DNA of 64,000 bases, taken from Lithospermum erythrorhizon. Taxonomy: Eukaryota > Streptophyta > Magnoliopsida > Boraginales > Boraginaceae. The DNA lies in the NCBI GenBank assembly GCA_019722365.1, contig JADFUC010002134.1, positions 62,001 through 126,000 on the forward strand. The letters are read 5' to 3'. The position numbers and the translations under genes were made by a program. Shown piece by piece: positions 1 to 11,500 of the stretch. The notes beneath the pieces are model-generated. The model searched no databases, was not told where the DNA came from, and saw nothing but the letters and a program-made list of their open reading frames with translations. Numbering within the stretch: the first letter of the stretch is position 1; each line of letters opens with the position of its first letter.

Positions 1-2504
1 CAAGACTCTCTGTAAAGTAAAGAATCGAGATGGAGACTGGAGCGACAGATGAAATCAAGAGCATATAATAATTTACCGATTTGTTACTTAAAACATGCAA
101 ATTAGTACTGATGGTTAGCTATATAAAGTAGCTAACATCCTTTTTAATTTTTATCTTCTACAAAATCTGTGCAAATTATATCCTACATATTTAAGACAAT
201 CCCCTATTTCATCAAATTCTATAAAATTAGAAGTCATTTGAGACATTTAAGGGGTAATTCAAAACGTCTCGTATCATTAAAAGAGTACATTGTAATTTCC
301 ATGACACATGGTGATACACACGTCAGATAGGTAACAGTTCACTCATTATGAAAGTGAGATCATTCGAATCTCAAACTCTTCGATATACATGTTTTTATCT
401 CATTATGTAAGGAAAACAAGAAGAGTATGCATATTTCTTTATTTTTCCAATACAGTAATGACTGCACAAGTATCATCCTGTTTTTAACAGGGGTACAGAT
501 ACATGAAACTCATTGCATTATTGGAGTGTATCAACCTGATCAAGAGTTGGAAAAAAGCCAAAAAAAACAGAACCAACTCAAGATAAGAATCCAACCATGT
601 ATTAGTAGCTCATGCTCATTTTTGTAAAGTTTGAATAGCTCCAGAGTGATATTAGCTATTGCCTCACTAGCAGCAGAATCCACGAGTTTACTAAGAGAAA
701 CCGAAATTGTGGGCATCCCATCAGACTTCTGAGCTATTACTCTTGCAGAAACAGCGCCTATATAGCCCGAAACACATTAAACATTGCGTTATTTTACCTC
801 AATAACACAAAAAAAAAGAATGATGTGAATTAACACAAGGATTTTAAGGGAAGCGTCCTCCTTAAAGCATGGATGCATTTTGCAGGTTTGTTTAGCGTTC
901 AAATCACCTAAATAGTACAAATGAATCAATCACCTCCAGATTTTGATTGCCCCTCCAAAACAAGCTTCAAATCCTCAGAAGTGAAAGAGTCTTTCATATA
1001 ATCTACAAAGTCGCACCAGGGACCCCCAACGCCAACTATCTCTCTCTGCATTATACATCAGAATGTTAAGCATTAAGCTAAATGTTACTATATTTCACCA
1101 ACACCAAGATCTAATGAAGGATATTACAGGGCGACACGAAGTTCAATTTATCGCTTTGAGTTTGGTCTTAACAACTCTCAAACATATATTTGTTCTTACA
1201 GAACATCGTCCTTTATAACACATAAAAATAGTATACACATACTACACTTCACACCAAAAGTTTTATGTTTCTGTTTAAGCAACCAATGTCCTATACTCTA
1301 AGACATTTCCTATTACATTCTTAAGAAATCAAATTATTACTTATAATCCTTGTATCAACATCTGCTGCAATATAACAGTAACATGACTACACCTAAAAGT
1401 ACCATTCTTGGAATAATAATAATATAGTTACAAAAAGAAAATATTGGGTTAAAAATGAACGATGGTAGATAATACTCAGCCCATTTAAGATTGTTAAACT
1501 TTTGACTTTTTAATAATTTAATTTTAAGCTTTTGGCGTAATATATTTGTTTGTATTATATAATATTTAATAAAAAATATGTAATGAAAAATTTGACATAT
1601 TTTTTCGTTGATATAGTTTTCGTAGTATTATCTGCGCAAACAAAATATTCTGATAAAAATTTAAAAATTACAAATATGAAAAAGTTAAAGTGTACGATCA
1701 ACTGGAGAGTAAAAAATAAAATAAATACACGCACAGATGTTATTGAAAATTTGAAACCCTTTTGTAGGAAAACGACAAACAGCAAAGAATACAAAAAGTA
1801 ATAGTATTATGTGCTAAAAATGAAAAAGATTACAACTTTACAATATCATCTAGCTCTATATTTATAACAGTAACATGCATACATTCTACATGCTACATCT
1901 AAACGTAAATAATCTTACACTAACACTATTTATTTACAAAAAAAGAAAATATTGGGTTAAAATTAAACTTTAGTATCATAAAACAAAAAACAAAAATACC
2001 CTTTTGTCGAAAAAACAACAATCAGCAAAAAAAAATATTCAAATAGCAAAGAAACAAGAAAATATAAAATGAGCTAAAAAAAATGAAAAATACTAACTTT
2101 ACCATGTCTTCTAGCTCTAAACGTAAATATTTACCAAAAATATATTAAGCTAAAATCAAACGTTAGTATCATAACACAAAAACAAAAATACCCTTTTGTA
2201 GAAAAAACAACAAACAGCAAAACACAAAATACAAAAACCAAAATACAAACAAAAAAAGTCAGTTAAAAATGAAAAAGATTAACAAATTTACCATATCTTC
2301 CAGCTCCAAAACGTTTTTTATAGCTTGAAACGTGTTGTTATGGAAATCAGTTAGGCAAATACAAATGCAAGAATTTCCATTTTCAAGCTTGGAGGTTTGA
2401 ACATGAAATATGAAAGGCTTTTGAGTAAGGTTGTTTGACCATTTTGGGTTGACTTGCACGAAAATGGGTTTAAATTCTTCCAAACCACCACCATTGCCTC
2501 CCAT
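1..2504 (-). CDS. Conserved plant protein of uncertain function, 5' part (gene continues past left edge); possibly PAXX/XRCC4-like
   Basis: Exons are 2292-2504, 934-1045, 596-757 and 1-9 (partial). Each boundary has GT/AG signals and the codon phases join without a break (phase 0, then 1, then 1), which is the main evidence that this is a real gene. The start is the ATG at 2504, followed by MGGNGGG. The readable part is about 165 residues. It begins with a mixed beta-rich segment (PFIFHVQTSKLENG, then CICICLTDF), followed by GGPWCDFVDYMKDSFTSEDL, a Ser/Gly linker, AVSARVIAQKSDG, and a helical end (ASEAIANITLELFKLYKNEH) that looks like the start of a coiled coil. A small beta head followed by a helical stalk is the layout of the XRCC4/XLF/PAXX non-homologous end-joining family, so a PAXX-like role is possible, but this is inference without any catalytic or diagnostic motif. 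Intron 1 holds tandem copies of the exon 1 junction and a MITE. Confidence 0.62.
1373..2313. repeat. Tandem duplication covering an exon-intron junction (three copies)
   Basis: Three related segments end at about 2313, 2123 and 1862. Each carries a 'cccttttgt(a/c)g' block (starting at 2191, 1999 and 1757), an A-rich stretch and a copy of the exon 1/intron 1 boundary. The copy at 2191-2313 includes the real junction; the others lie wholly within intron 1. The leftmost copy is lengthened by the MITE at 1475-1709. Confidence 0.75.
1475..1709. mobile_element. Stowaway-like MITE, family A
   Basis: It is flanked by TA on both sides (1473-1474 and 1710-1711). The ends begin CTCAGCCCATTTAAGATTGT and, read inward from the right, CTCTCCAGTTGATCGTAC, which is weak inverted similarity. 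The interior closely matches the elements at 29626-29875 and 55735-55984 (shared blocks such as 'atttgtttgtatt' and 'aaaatatattgatatag'-like runs). It sits in intron 1 of the left-edge gene. Confidence 0.7.
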
Positions 2505-2569
2505 TTTGGTAGCTGTGGAATTTCCTGTAGTGGAAGGGGGAGGAGAATGATGCTCTGTTTCCTGCTAGG

Positions 2570-2609
2570 AGAGAGGGTGGGGGGAGGGGGGTGGGGGCAG
2601 GGGAGTCCT
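2570..2609 (+). other. G-run cluster upstream of the left-edge gene (G-quadruplex candidate)
   Basis: Runs of 3-6 G separated by 1-3 bases lie about 70-105 bases upstream of the ATG at 2504 of the minus-strand gene. In that gene's transcript or promoter the run would appear as C-rich, so a G-quadruplex would form on the template strand. Confidence 0.5.
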
Positions 2610-2619
2610 CTATAAAGGA

Positions 2620-4160
2620 CACTATAAGAGTGTTAAGTATAGCAAAATGACTATTTTGCCTTTAATGGAACTTCCTCAAACACTACACGGAGGCTAAATA
2701 GTCATTTCATTATTGAACTAGTGTGCTTTTTGCAGCCATGGGGAGGGGAAATCAAAGAGTCCTAGTATTGGCTAAGCCAATTATATGCTGCCAGTATACA
2801 AAAAGTGTAGTACAATTTTGAAGTAAAACAGTCCAAATTTGGTAATTGAACTACTTTCTCAATCTCAATTTGTATGGTCGTTTTTTTCAAAATGAAAATC
2901 TCAAAATTAATTTTATTTTAGTTTAAATTTATGAAGAAAAAATAAATTAATGTGATATGAATTTAAATTCTTCTAAAATTTTATGCAAAATTGCAGTAGT
3001 CAAATAAAATGAAATGGAGAAAGTACATAATTATTAATACCATTAACGAGTCTAATTGAATCAAACCTTCAATAGAGTGGAATATAACCTTATTCTTATT
3101 GTTCAATTTTGAAATCGAGTTGGGTTCATTATGTATAAATAATCAAGTTGGTCGTTTGATTTGAAGTGGATCGAACTTAAAAGTAATACTCCCTCCTTAA
3201 TAAATTCTAAGGCCTATTTTTTGCACAAATTTTAACGTGTATTTGAATTCCTCTTGAAGCAAAATATTTCCCTTTAGTTTATCTCCCACACAATAGTCAA
3301 AATAAAAATTAAATCGAGCATTTGACTCTGTATGGTCATTTGTATGTTATTTTGTTGAGGGGTGGGGGGGACTAACCAATTTCTAAAACATGGTTTCTCC
3401 ATGCTTCCAAAGTCCAAACTCTACTTTTGCTTTTAGCAGTGGTATTTTCATCCGTAGTTCTTTGAACGAACCTTGCATGGTTTGAATTCCATTGATTCTA
3501 ATCGATTCGAATCAAATCTTATTTTTTGAGTAATACGTCGAGTTGAATCGAATATCGTATATTTGTCAAGTTAAGTCAAAACCTTCTCGAATTATGTCGA
3601 ATCCTTGTAATGTTCCATTTAATGTCAACTTAATTTTGAGCAATTTTGTTATCAAAATTCGATTTGTTATATGTTAATACATATTATTATTATTTCCTAT
3701 TGCTAATTTAATACGTATATATAATATATATTTAGTTTTCAAACATCTTATTAATACGCATGATTAATTTAATCAATATATACAATATTTGTTAAGTTTA
3801 ATTGAGCCTTTATTTGTCTCGAAATCGGTTGGACTTAAATTAAGGTTTGAGATTCGGTTGGATCTACAAAGGTGAGCTTTGACTCGAACCCTATCGGACC
3901 TTATATTCTTTTCAGACTATGTAAAAGACCTAGTCATCCATATTATAGAATAGCAAAAATTCGAATGATTGATATATAAATTTTGGTCACTGATTTTTAC
4001 GCTCCATTACTTTATAACCATACCCCAATTTTTATCATTGAATATTGTTAAATGAGAATAATACTCTCCTCCCTACTACATGCTTTAACTAATATTTGGC
4101 ATATAATGGATGAAAATGTAACCGTATCTCCAAGATGGAATGTAATTATCAAGAAATATA
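2620..4160. other. Intergenic, no gene seen
   Basis: A+T-rich with no supported reading frame. From about 3420 to 3900 the sequence is enriched in TCGAAT/ATTCGA motifs in both orientations, the look of subterminal repeats of hAT-type non-autonomous elements, but I could not fix its ends. Confidence 0.4.
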
Positions 4161-4323
4161 ACGTAAACAATTATTTTCTTAATTTTTCTATGATACATTT
4201 ACTAATTGGACGGAAGACCATCACATAGACCTTTTGCTTTAAACTACTTGAACTGCTCCGTTTAATAACATAATAGCTCCGACCAATGACTATTGCAAGT
4301 GTCCAAAAATATTTACCAAACTT

Positions 4324-4413
4324 TATAATAGCCACGACATGTATGACCAACATATGTTTAATAATGGCCACAGTAGCTCCGACCAATATAATAGCCACGA
4401 CATGTATGACCAA
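4324..4413. repeat. Local 63-bp-spaced direct repeat
   Basis: The 27-base block TATAATAGCCACGACATGTA...CCAA occurs at 4324-4350 and again at 4387-4413. 'AGCTCCGACCAAT' is likewise repeated just before each block. It lies inside an open frame on the minus strand (4548-4171) that has no recognisable protein features. Confidence 0.8.
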
Positions 4414-4559
4414 GCATATCTTACTTAAGTACAAAAAAAATAAAAATAAAGACAATGTATAAGACAATATAATTGAAAGTTGATTTCTAAGAGTCGAAAA
4501 AAAAAAGTAACATAAAAAAGCAACAAATGGAGAGATTTTTGAAGTCATATACTAACTGG

Positions 4560-6460
4560 CCCACGAATCAGTCCATTTCAACAATAGGGATTCGTTTAAC
4601 ATAGATTTGGAGCTGAAACATGTTGGGCTTTATCTTATCCATTAACTGATTGTGGGCCACTTGCCTGCTGACCCCTTTTAACATACAGTCATACACCAGT
4701 CCATGACTAACTAAAAAGGATGACTTACCAAATGAAAGATTGTCTTTTTATATATAGAGGTTAAAGGTTAAATAAACGAGAAGACGGAATTTAATTGAAA
4801 AGGAAACAAACATATAATGTAGTATTTCAAAAATTGTGAAACCGTCACATTAGTGGTATCTCAAAGTCTCTGTCCTGAAATTCTACGTAGGAGGTGAATC
4901 GCAAGATGTGACTCAACTGATCAGACCACTTCAATACGAGATTCTGCCACTTGTATGACTCGAACCCACAAGTGGTACATCAAACATCGTTATTGGATAT
5001 GACTTCAATTCTATGAAACCGTTGAAACCCAACAAATAGGACATGAAATGTCATATAATGGTTGCTCGAATCCTAGAAAGAAAAGACTGAAAATCCCACA
5101 TAATGAGTTACTTTCAACATGCAAAGTAGAAAATATTTCTCCAACAAAAATTAAACTAAATACATCTATAATAAAAATTATAATCAGATACCACTAAATT
5201 ATTAATTCATTATTAAATAACACTAGTTGATATCATTATGTTTATTTACAACATGGCTTGGTTCATCTGAAAATTCTAACCTCCAATTATCTTAACCTTC
5301 AATCTAGATCATTCAAATATCTTTTATGTTTCCGATTCTTCATTTCTCACTGTAACTTGTGATTATTGGAACATAAATCTGGATAGAATCTTACTCCCAA
5401 ACCAGCTGTTGAATCATATTTTTTTTGTGTCATCCCATTGATTGAATGGTGACATTAATTTAAGAATACTCATTAAACATATTGCTTAAAAAGGCAAGTC
5501 ATCAAATATTACATTTATTTCAATTTAATCATGAGATTTAACTATTAAATTAAAATTATTCATTTGATTAATAATTAGTCATATTCAATCTTTTTCAACT
5601 CATATTTGGAAACTAAGTATAGAGTAAGATTATTACAATAATTTTCAAATACTCTACCAATGAGATTGACATTTCAACACCAAGATTAGAGTGCTAGACC
5701 ATTAGATTATTTCAATTGTATGAATTTTATTTAAATTAGCTCCTTTCATCTATTTTTGGAGAGAAGATTTACTTATCTAAAAATTTCAAAGTGGAGTTCA
5801 CAAATTAGCGAAGCTCCAATCAAATTGTTATTAAATCAATTTTCTCAAGTTCTGAATACTTGAAAATTGATAATCCACACATACATGCATATTGTCTAGT
5901 TTTTTAACTTTTCAAAAAAATTAATAGAGTACATTTTAACATTAGTTAAAATCTATTAATTTCAAAAGTGCCAAATTACAATAAATTAAAATTAGCCACA
6001 AGTAGCCGATATCATGGGATGGATGAAATATATCACAAAAACGTCACTTTCCAAATCGATACTCCTAATTAAATTTCAATGAGTAAATTACAAATTAAAA
6101 AAATTAATTGTATAATAATTATAGATGATCTTAATTCTTAATCTGAAAATTAAATTCCATATCAAACAAATTAATAATTCCATTTAATAAATATAGGCTT
6201 TTGAAGTCCTTGAACTATGAGTTAATTTTTATGTGGTTTTTGAACTATTTTATTATTATCAGGGACCCACTTATCACTTTCGACGAACAAACGCCTGAAT
6301 TTTTTTTTATTGTCTAAGCGCCCACTTATCCACAAGCCTAAATTTTCATTTGATATAGTGAAATTACTATATTACTCCTAAAATACATATTGAAATAACT
6401 ATGTTATAGTAAAATATGCTTATTTTATCACTAGATTATAAGTATAAGTAAAATAAAACC
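4560..6460. other. Intergenic, no gene seen
   Basis: A+T-rich DNA with no supported coding sequence, RNA gene or clear repeat boundary. The stretch around 6190-6320 ('tccttgaactatgag ... agggacccacttatcac') has the look of a dispersed plant repeat, judged only from general appearance. Confidence 0.35.
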
Positions 6461-6915
6461 GCTTCCACTTTCTTCGCTTAAACCACGCACACAACCACTT
6501 TCGCAGCCCCGCACACAACCTCACAAACTCTGGCGAATGTGGAGTTACCGACCTCGGCGACTTGAAACTCCGTGACGAGGTCCTCAGCGACTCTTTCCGG
6601 CCCGACTGCGACTAAAACTCGCTTTCGACTCTTATAACCGTTTTCCTTTCAATCAAACCCCTTCGGCTTCTCCTTTATCCTACTCGTCATCAAAACCTGC
6701 GCCCATATCTATTAGAACCACAAAGATTGAATCTTTTTCATAAAACCACAAACCCATTGAAACCAAAAAGTTTGAATCTTTTCACAAATCATGTGGGGGA
6801 ATGGGGGGGGTGATGGGTTGTGAGTGGGAGTTGGGGTGGAGGTAGTAGGGTAAATTGGGGGCGGTGTTGAGGTGGGGGTTGGGGGGATTGTAAGTGAGGA
6901 GTAGGGAATGGGTGC
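6460..6915. other. G+C-richer block ending in a G-run tract
   Basis: A block of locally higher G+C content (6470-6720) is followed by two imperfect copies of 'accacaaa...aagattgaatctttttca' (about 6717-6742 and 6760-6785). A tract at 6790-6897 then carries repeated runs of 3-8 G on the plus strand. The minus-strand open frames here are only proline-rich translations of the G tract. It is probably a decayed repeat; the G tract could form G-quadruplexes. Confidence 0.5.
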
Positions 6916-7689
6916 CAAACCACGTAAAAATTTAACTCATCGTTGAATCTCATGGCCTTAAATATGTAGTCAAACATTCCATTTTAAATTCAATGAATGA
7001 GTGTCGAGATTTTTTGATCATGCAAATTAATTTTTGATATTAATCTAAAAATATAAAATTAATATCGTTAATTTGATTTTAAAGACATTTTTATAATATT
7101 ATTTTTTTTTATAATTTTTTATAATGCACATAAAAAATAATTATTGATTAAAGTTATATCTAAAAAAATGAAAAATGAAGGTATTTTAGTAGAAGTAATT
7201 GATGTTTCCTAGGTCAAGTCGTCAACTTCTCTATATTCGCTCCCCATAATCGCTTTGCGTACACTCCCCTCTACCCCCTACATAATGAACCAATGAGCAC
7301 ATTTTGTAGCTACCCAGATAACAAACAATATCTAAAGCTACACTTTTTCTTTTCATAAGTAAATTTATTTTATTAACTGTTTTCATTTTGTTATCAACTG
7401 AGACAATCACTAGTACTATTACTTATTCATTATTTTAATCATTATAAAGTTTATATGATTATTTGTATTAAAAGTATTTTCATAATATTATTTTTCTCGA
7501 AAGATTGACATGTGAAAACGAAAACGTGAATTGAATTATAGGTGGTAGTTTATTGTTACAAATGATTAATTTTAGTTTGTTTTCGTTCGTTTGCAATTCT
7601 TTGAATTATGAACTGCATTCACCGAGTTGCGTACATGGGGATGTGGTTGAAGGGCTCAATAGTAGTTGAACTATTTTGAATTTTGATAG

Positions 7690-7880
7690 TTGGGTTTTTA
7701 TAATTTGTCGTATAATATTTAGTGAGAAATGTATCAAATACTAGTATTTTTAATATCATTTAGTGTTAGCGTTATAATTTTGATTAAAATCAATATTATA
7801 TGTGTCAATAAGGGCCACAAAGATTGTTAGTTTTGACAATTGAAAATTAAACTCGACGATATTTTTGAATTGAGAGTAAG
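7690..7880. repeat. Partial copy of MITE family B
   Basis: The stretch containing 'gtgtcaataagggccacaaa' and 'gttttgacaattgaaaatta' matches the right half of the element at 8133-8360. No convincing terminal repeats remain. Confidence 0.45.
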
Positions 7881-8132
7881 TAGATACTTAGTCTTGAATA
7901 GGATTTAATTATTTCCCTGTTGTGATATCTGTTTTATGGGTTTTAATTTGGTTGTTTTGTACTCAATATAATTTGATCAATTTTTATGATTTAATTGTGA
8001 ATTAAAATAGGACCCAAAATTGATAAATAGAGATAATCTTCATTAAAATTTTCAATCTTTATAAGTACTTGTAGTAATAATTGTGGGTTCAAACTTCAAA
8101 GTGTGTTAATTTGCATTTCAGTGAAGTTACAC

Positions 8133-8360
8133 ACTCTCTCCATGTAAAAAACATTGTCTAATTTTGAATTTAGTTGGTTGTCTATTTAATTTTTGAACTC
8201 AAATGTTTTTTTTGTATGTTGTATAGAATAATACTTTGAGAAAAATATATCAAAAGATAATTTTGATTCATATCAAAGTTATGCGTGTCAATTAAGGTGT
8301 TTGTTAATTTTGACAATTGAAAATATAACTAGACTATAATGTTTTAGATGGAGGAAGTAG
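8133..8360. mobile_element. MITE, family B, in the PMT gene 5' flank
   Basis: The left end reads CTCTCTCCATGTAAAA and the right end, reverse-complemented, reads CTACTTCCTCCATCTAAAAC, giving terminal inverted repeats. The interior block 'gtgtcaatta...ttttgacaattgaaaat' is shared with 7800-7850 and with the outer element at 29491-29981. It lies about 230 bases upstream of the PMT start codon, so it is in the promoter or 5' leader. Confidence 0.65.
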
Positions 8361-8593
8361 TTTTCCCCCAATGTGGAATCGATGTTTATATTTCAGGATA
8401 TGGTGTAAGTTTTATAATTAATGTGCTGACAATGGCGATAGTGTTAAGTTGTATGGTATTACCGTATTAGTGTTTTGTTATTTTGTGTAGTTGTTCATTA
8501 TCTTATCTAGTTGTTTTGTGATTTTGTAGGGGTATTCTTGTTTCCAGTGAGGTTTCTAGTTGTTTCATACATTAGAAATTTGAATCCTAAGCC

Positions 8594-11500
8594 ATGGCCT
8601 TAGGAAGGTACTCTAGGGTTGATGGCAGGAAATCATCGTCCGGTTACTATTCAACGCTTGCTATGATTATTTTGGTAGCTCTTTGTTTAGTTGGAGTGTG
8701 GATGATGACTTCATCCTCTGTAGTTCCTGTTACGAACTCTGAGGTATCTTTGGTTAAGAACAAGAATGATGTTAATTCTAAGGAACAAGTAGGCGATAGC
8801 AATGACAATGGTAGTACCAGCAATGATAGCGGTGATTCCGGTGTTCAGACTGATGAGAGTAGTTCCAGGGATGGCGATGGTAAACCGAGGCAATTTGAAG
8901 ATAGTGAAGGTGATCTACCTGAAGAAGCAACCAAGATGAATGATGGAACTCAACAACAAGAGAATTCATCAAACAATGAAGAGTTGAAGTCCTCAGATAT
9001 AACCCAAGAACAGAAGAAGCAAACTGAAACCGAAAAAAATAGTGGCGTACTCCAGTCAGAAGATAATGAGGAAGATGAGGAATCGAAGTCTGAAAATGTT
9101 AATTCTGGAGCTGGAGAGACAAAGGACAGTAATCAAGGGAACAGTGACAAGAAATCAGAAAAGAAATCGGAGGAAGAAAAGAACGAGGGGGCAAGGGAGG
9201 AGAAAGACCAAGATTCCACTGAGGTGTATCTTTCTGGGTCTCAGTCAGAGCTTTCGAATGAAACAACTACCCAGAATGGGTCATTTTCAACTCAGGCATC
9301 AGAGTCTAAGAATGAGGAGGCTAAGATATCTGCTGGGAAAGTTGCTCAGGCAAGCTACGAATGGAAAGTTTGCAACACCTCTGCTGGACCAGATTACATC
9401 CCCTGCCTTGACAATATAGAAGCAATTAGGCATCTTCGATCTACTAGGCATTACGAACACAGGGAGAGGCACTGTCCCGACAATCCACCTACTTGTTTTG
9501 TTCCTCTACCTGAAGGATACCAAAAGTCAATTGAGTGGCCCAAGAGCAGGGAAAAGGTGACATTTAGTGTTTAGGAATGATATTGTTGAATTGCGTTTTT
9601 GCCCTTATTCTTTCTTAATGGACATGGGTTATCTTCTTGCTGCAGATACGGTACCATAATGTTCCTCACACTACACTTGCTGATTTTAAGGGTCACCAAA
9701 ATTGGATCAAAGTCAGTGGTGAATATCTTACCTTCCCTGGTGGTGGAACTCAATTTATAAATGGTGCACTGCATTATATTGACGTCATACAGCAGGTTGG
9801 TAATATTAGATATTTTCTTTACACAGTTCCGGTGTACGGTTGCTTCTCTGCCTTGCTGCCCCTTTCTATTTTAAAATAGGAACCCTATCTACATTCTTCC
9901 ATTTTCTGCGTCCTTCTCCACTTCTTCTTCTCAGTTTTTTTTATGTGGAATTTATGGACCGTACCATTTTATGAATTTGGTGGCAGATTGTTCTTGTCAT
10001 CCACTTTTAGGAACTGAGCCGTTTCGTTTCACAATGCTCTCGTTATGTGAGACATCTGTCATGATTGGTGAAACATACCAATTCCTCGGATATGCCGATG
10101 CTAGATTCTGCATTAGAGACTTTAAGGTTTCTTTTCATGACTTAAAGATATTGTCTATGGTCTGAAAGTGATTGGCTGATATGCTGTGTCCTTTATTATT
10201 TTTCACGCACATTTTTCACACACATTCTTTTTCACGCACATTAGAGACTCCGTGTTGATAGCATTCTGAAAGCTTATCATATGTTATTGAAACAAGTATT
10301 CATACTGTATTTTCTTGTCCAGTCTGTGCCTGATATAGCTTGGGGAAAGCACTCTCGTACTGTTTTAGACGTTGGATGTGGAGTTGCTAGCTTCGGGGGG
10401 TTCTTATTCGATAGAGATGTCCTGACCATGTCTTTGGCTCCAAAAGATGAGCATGAAGCTCAAGTTCAATTTGCTCTTGAAAGAGGAATCCCAGCTATAT
10501 CAGCGGTAATGGGTACTAAGAGACTCCCATATCCAGGGAACGTATTTGATATTATACATTGTGCCCGTTGTAGGGTACCCTGGCATATTGAAGGTATCTC
10601 TCAGCCTCTTCATCTCTCTGTTTCTTCATATGGTTTTGATGTAACTTGCAAACTTCTGCCAAAAGCTTCTTAATTTGATGCCTACTGCTTATTTCCTTTC
10701 TCGTTTTTATATTTATTTGTACTGTGAACTTTATTCTACATCTTACGTTATCATCCTTACCACTGCTGGGATCTGGTTTGCTATTACCTACAGGTGGAAA
10801 GCTACTTCTGGAGCTGAATCGTCTATTACGCCCTGGTGGTTTCTTTGTGTGGTCTGCCACTCCCGTATATCGGAAAATCCCAGCTGATGTAGAAATTTGG
10901 GACGGTATAAACTGTATATAGATCAGATCTTCTTGGCCTAACTGTGCTGATTTGGTTACTTTAATGTTTTATTGTTTTCATTAACAAACTTGGTTTGCAG
11001 CTATGAAGAGCCTAACAAAGTCTATGTGCTGGGAAGTTGTTTCTATCACAAGGGATAAATTGAACTTAGTAGGTATTGCCATTTATCGCAAGCCTACTTC
11101 CAACAAGTGCTATGAACAAAGGTCACAAAACGACCCTCCACTTTGCTCAAAATCTGATGATCCAAATGCAGCATGGTGTGTTTCTATCTGCAATTATCTA
11201 ACCTTTTATTGTCAGTTCAAGATATGTGATAACAAAGTATATTCTTCAAAGGAAACTTTAGCTCAGATTTGACCCTTTCTTCATACTAGAATAAAGTTAT
11301 TTTAGGTTCTTAATTCTTCAATTCGGGAACAACCTCCTTGTTATTATAGGGGTAAGGCTGCATACTATTACTATCCGACCCCCCCTTTCCCCTCTTAGGC
11401 GGGAGCCTCTTCAAAGGCATTGGGGCATGTTAATGTTATGTTAGGTTCTTAATGACTATGCCATTTGAATAACCAATTGTGGTTCAGGAATGTACCCCTA

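Noticed and set aside
4171..4548. 125-codon open frame, minus strand
   Set aside because: It is built from a local direct repeat and low-complexity hydrophobic stretches and has no recognisable family.
5060..5080. tRNA-like TTCGAATCC segments (also around 360)
   Set aside because: No paired acceptor, D and anticodon arms could be built around them; no tRNA gene supported anywhere in the window.
6712..6977. Proline-rich minus-strand frames (extensin-like appearance)
   Set aside because: They are simply the complement of a G-run tract; there is no SPPPP pattern, signal peptide or gene context.
9637..10165. Open frames running past PMT exon 2 and in intron 2 ([14 protein letters not shown]...)
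   Set aside because: They are intronic or read-through; correct GT/AG borders and phases place them outside the coding sequence.
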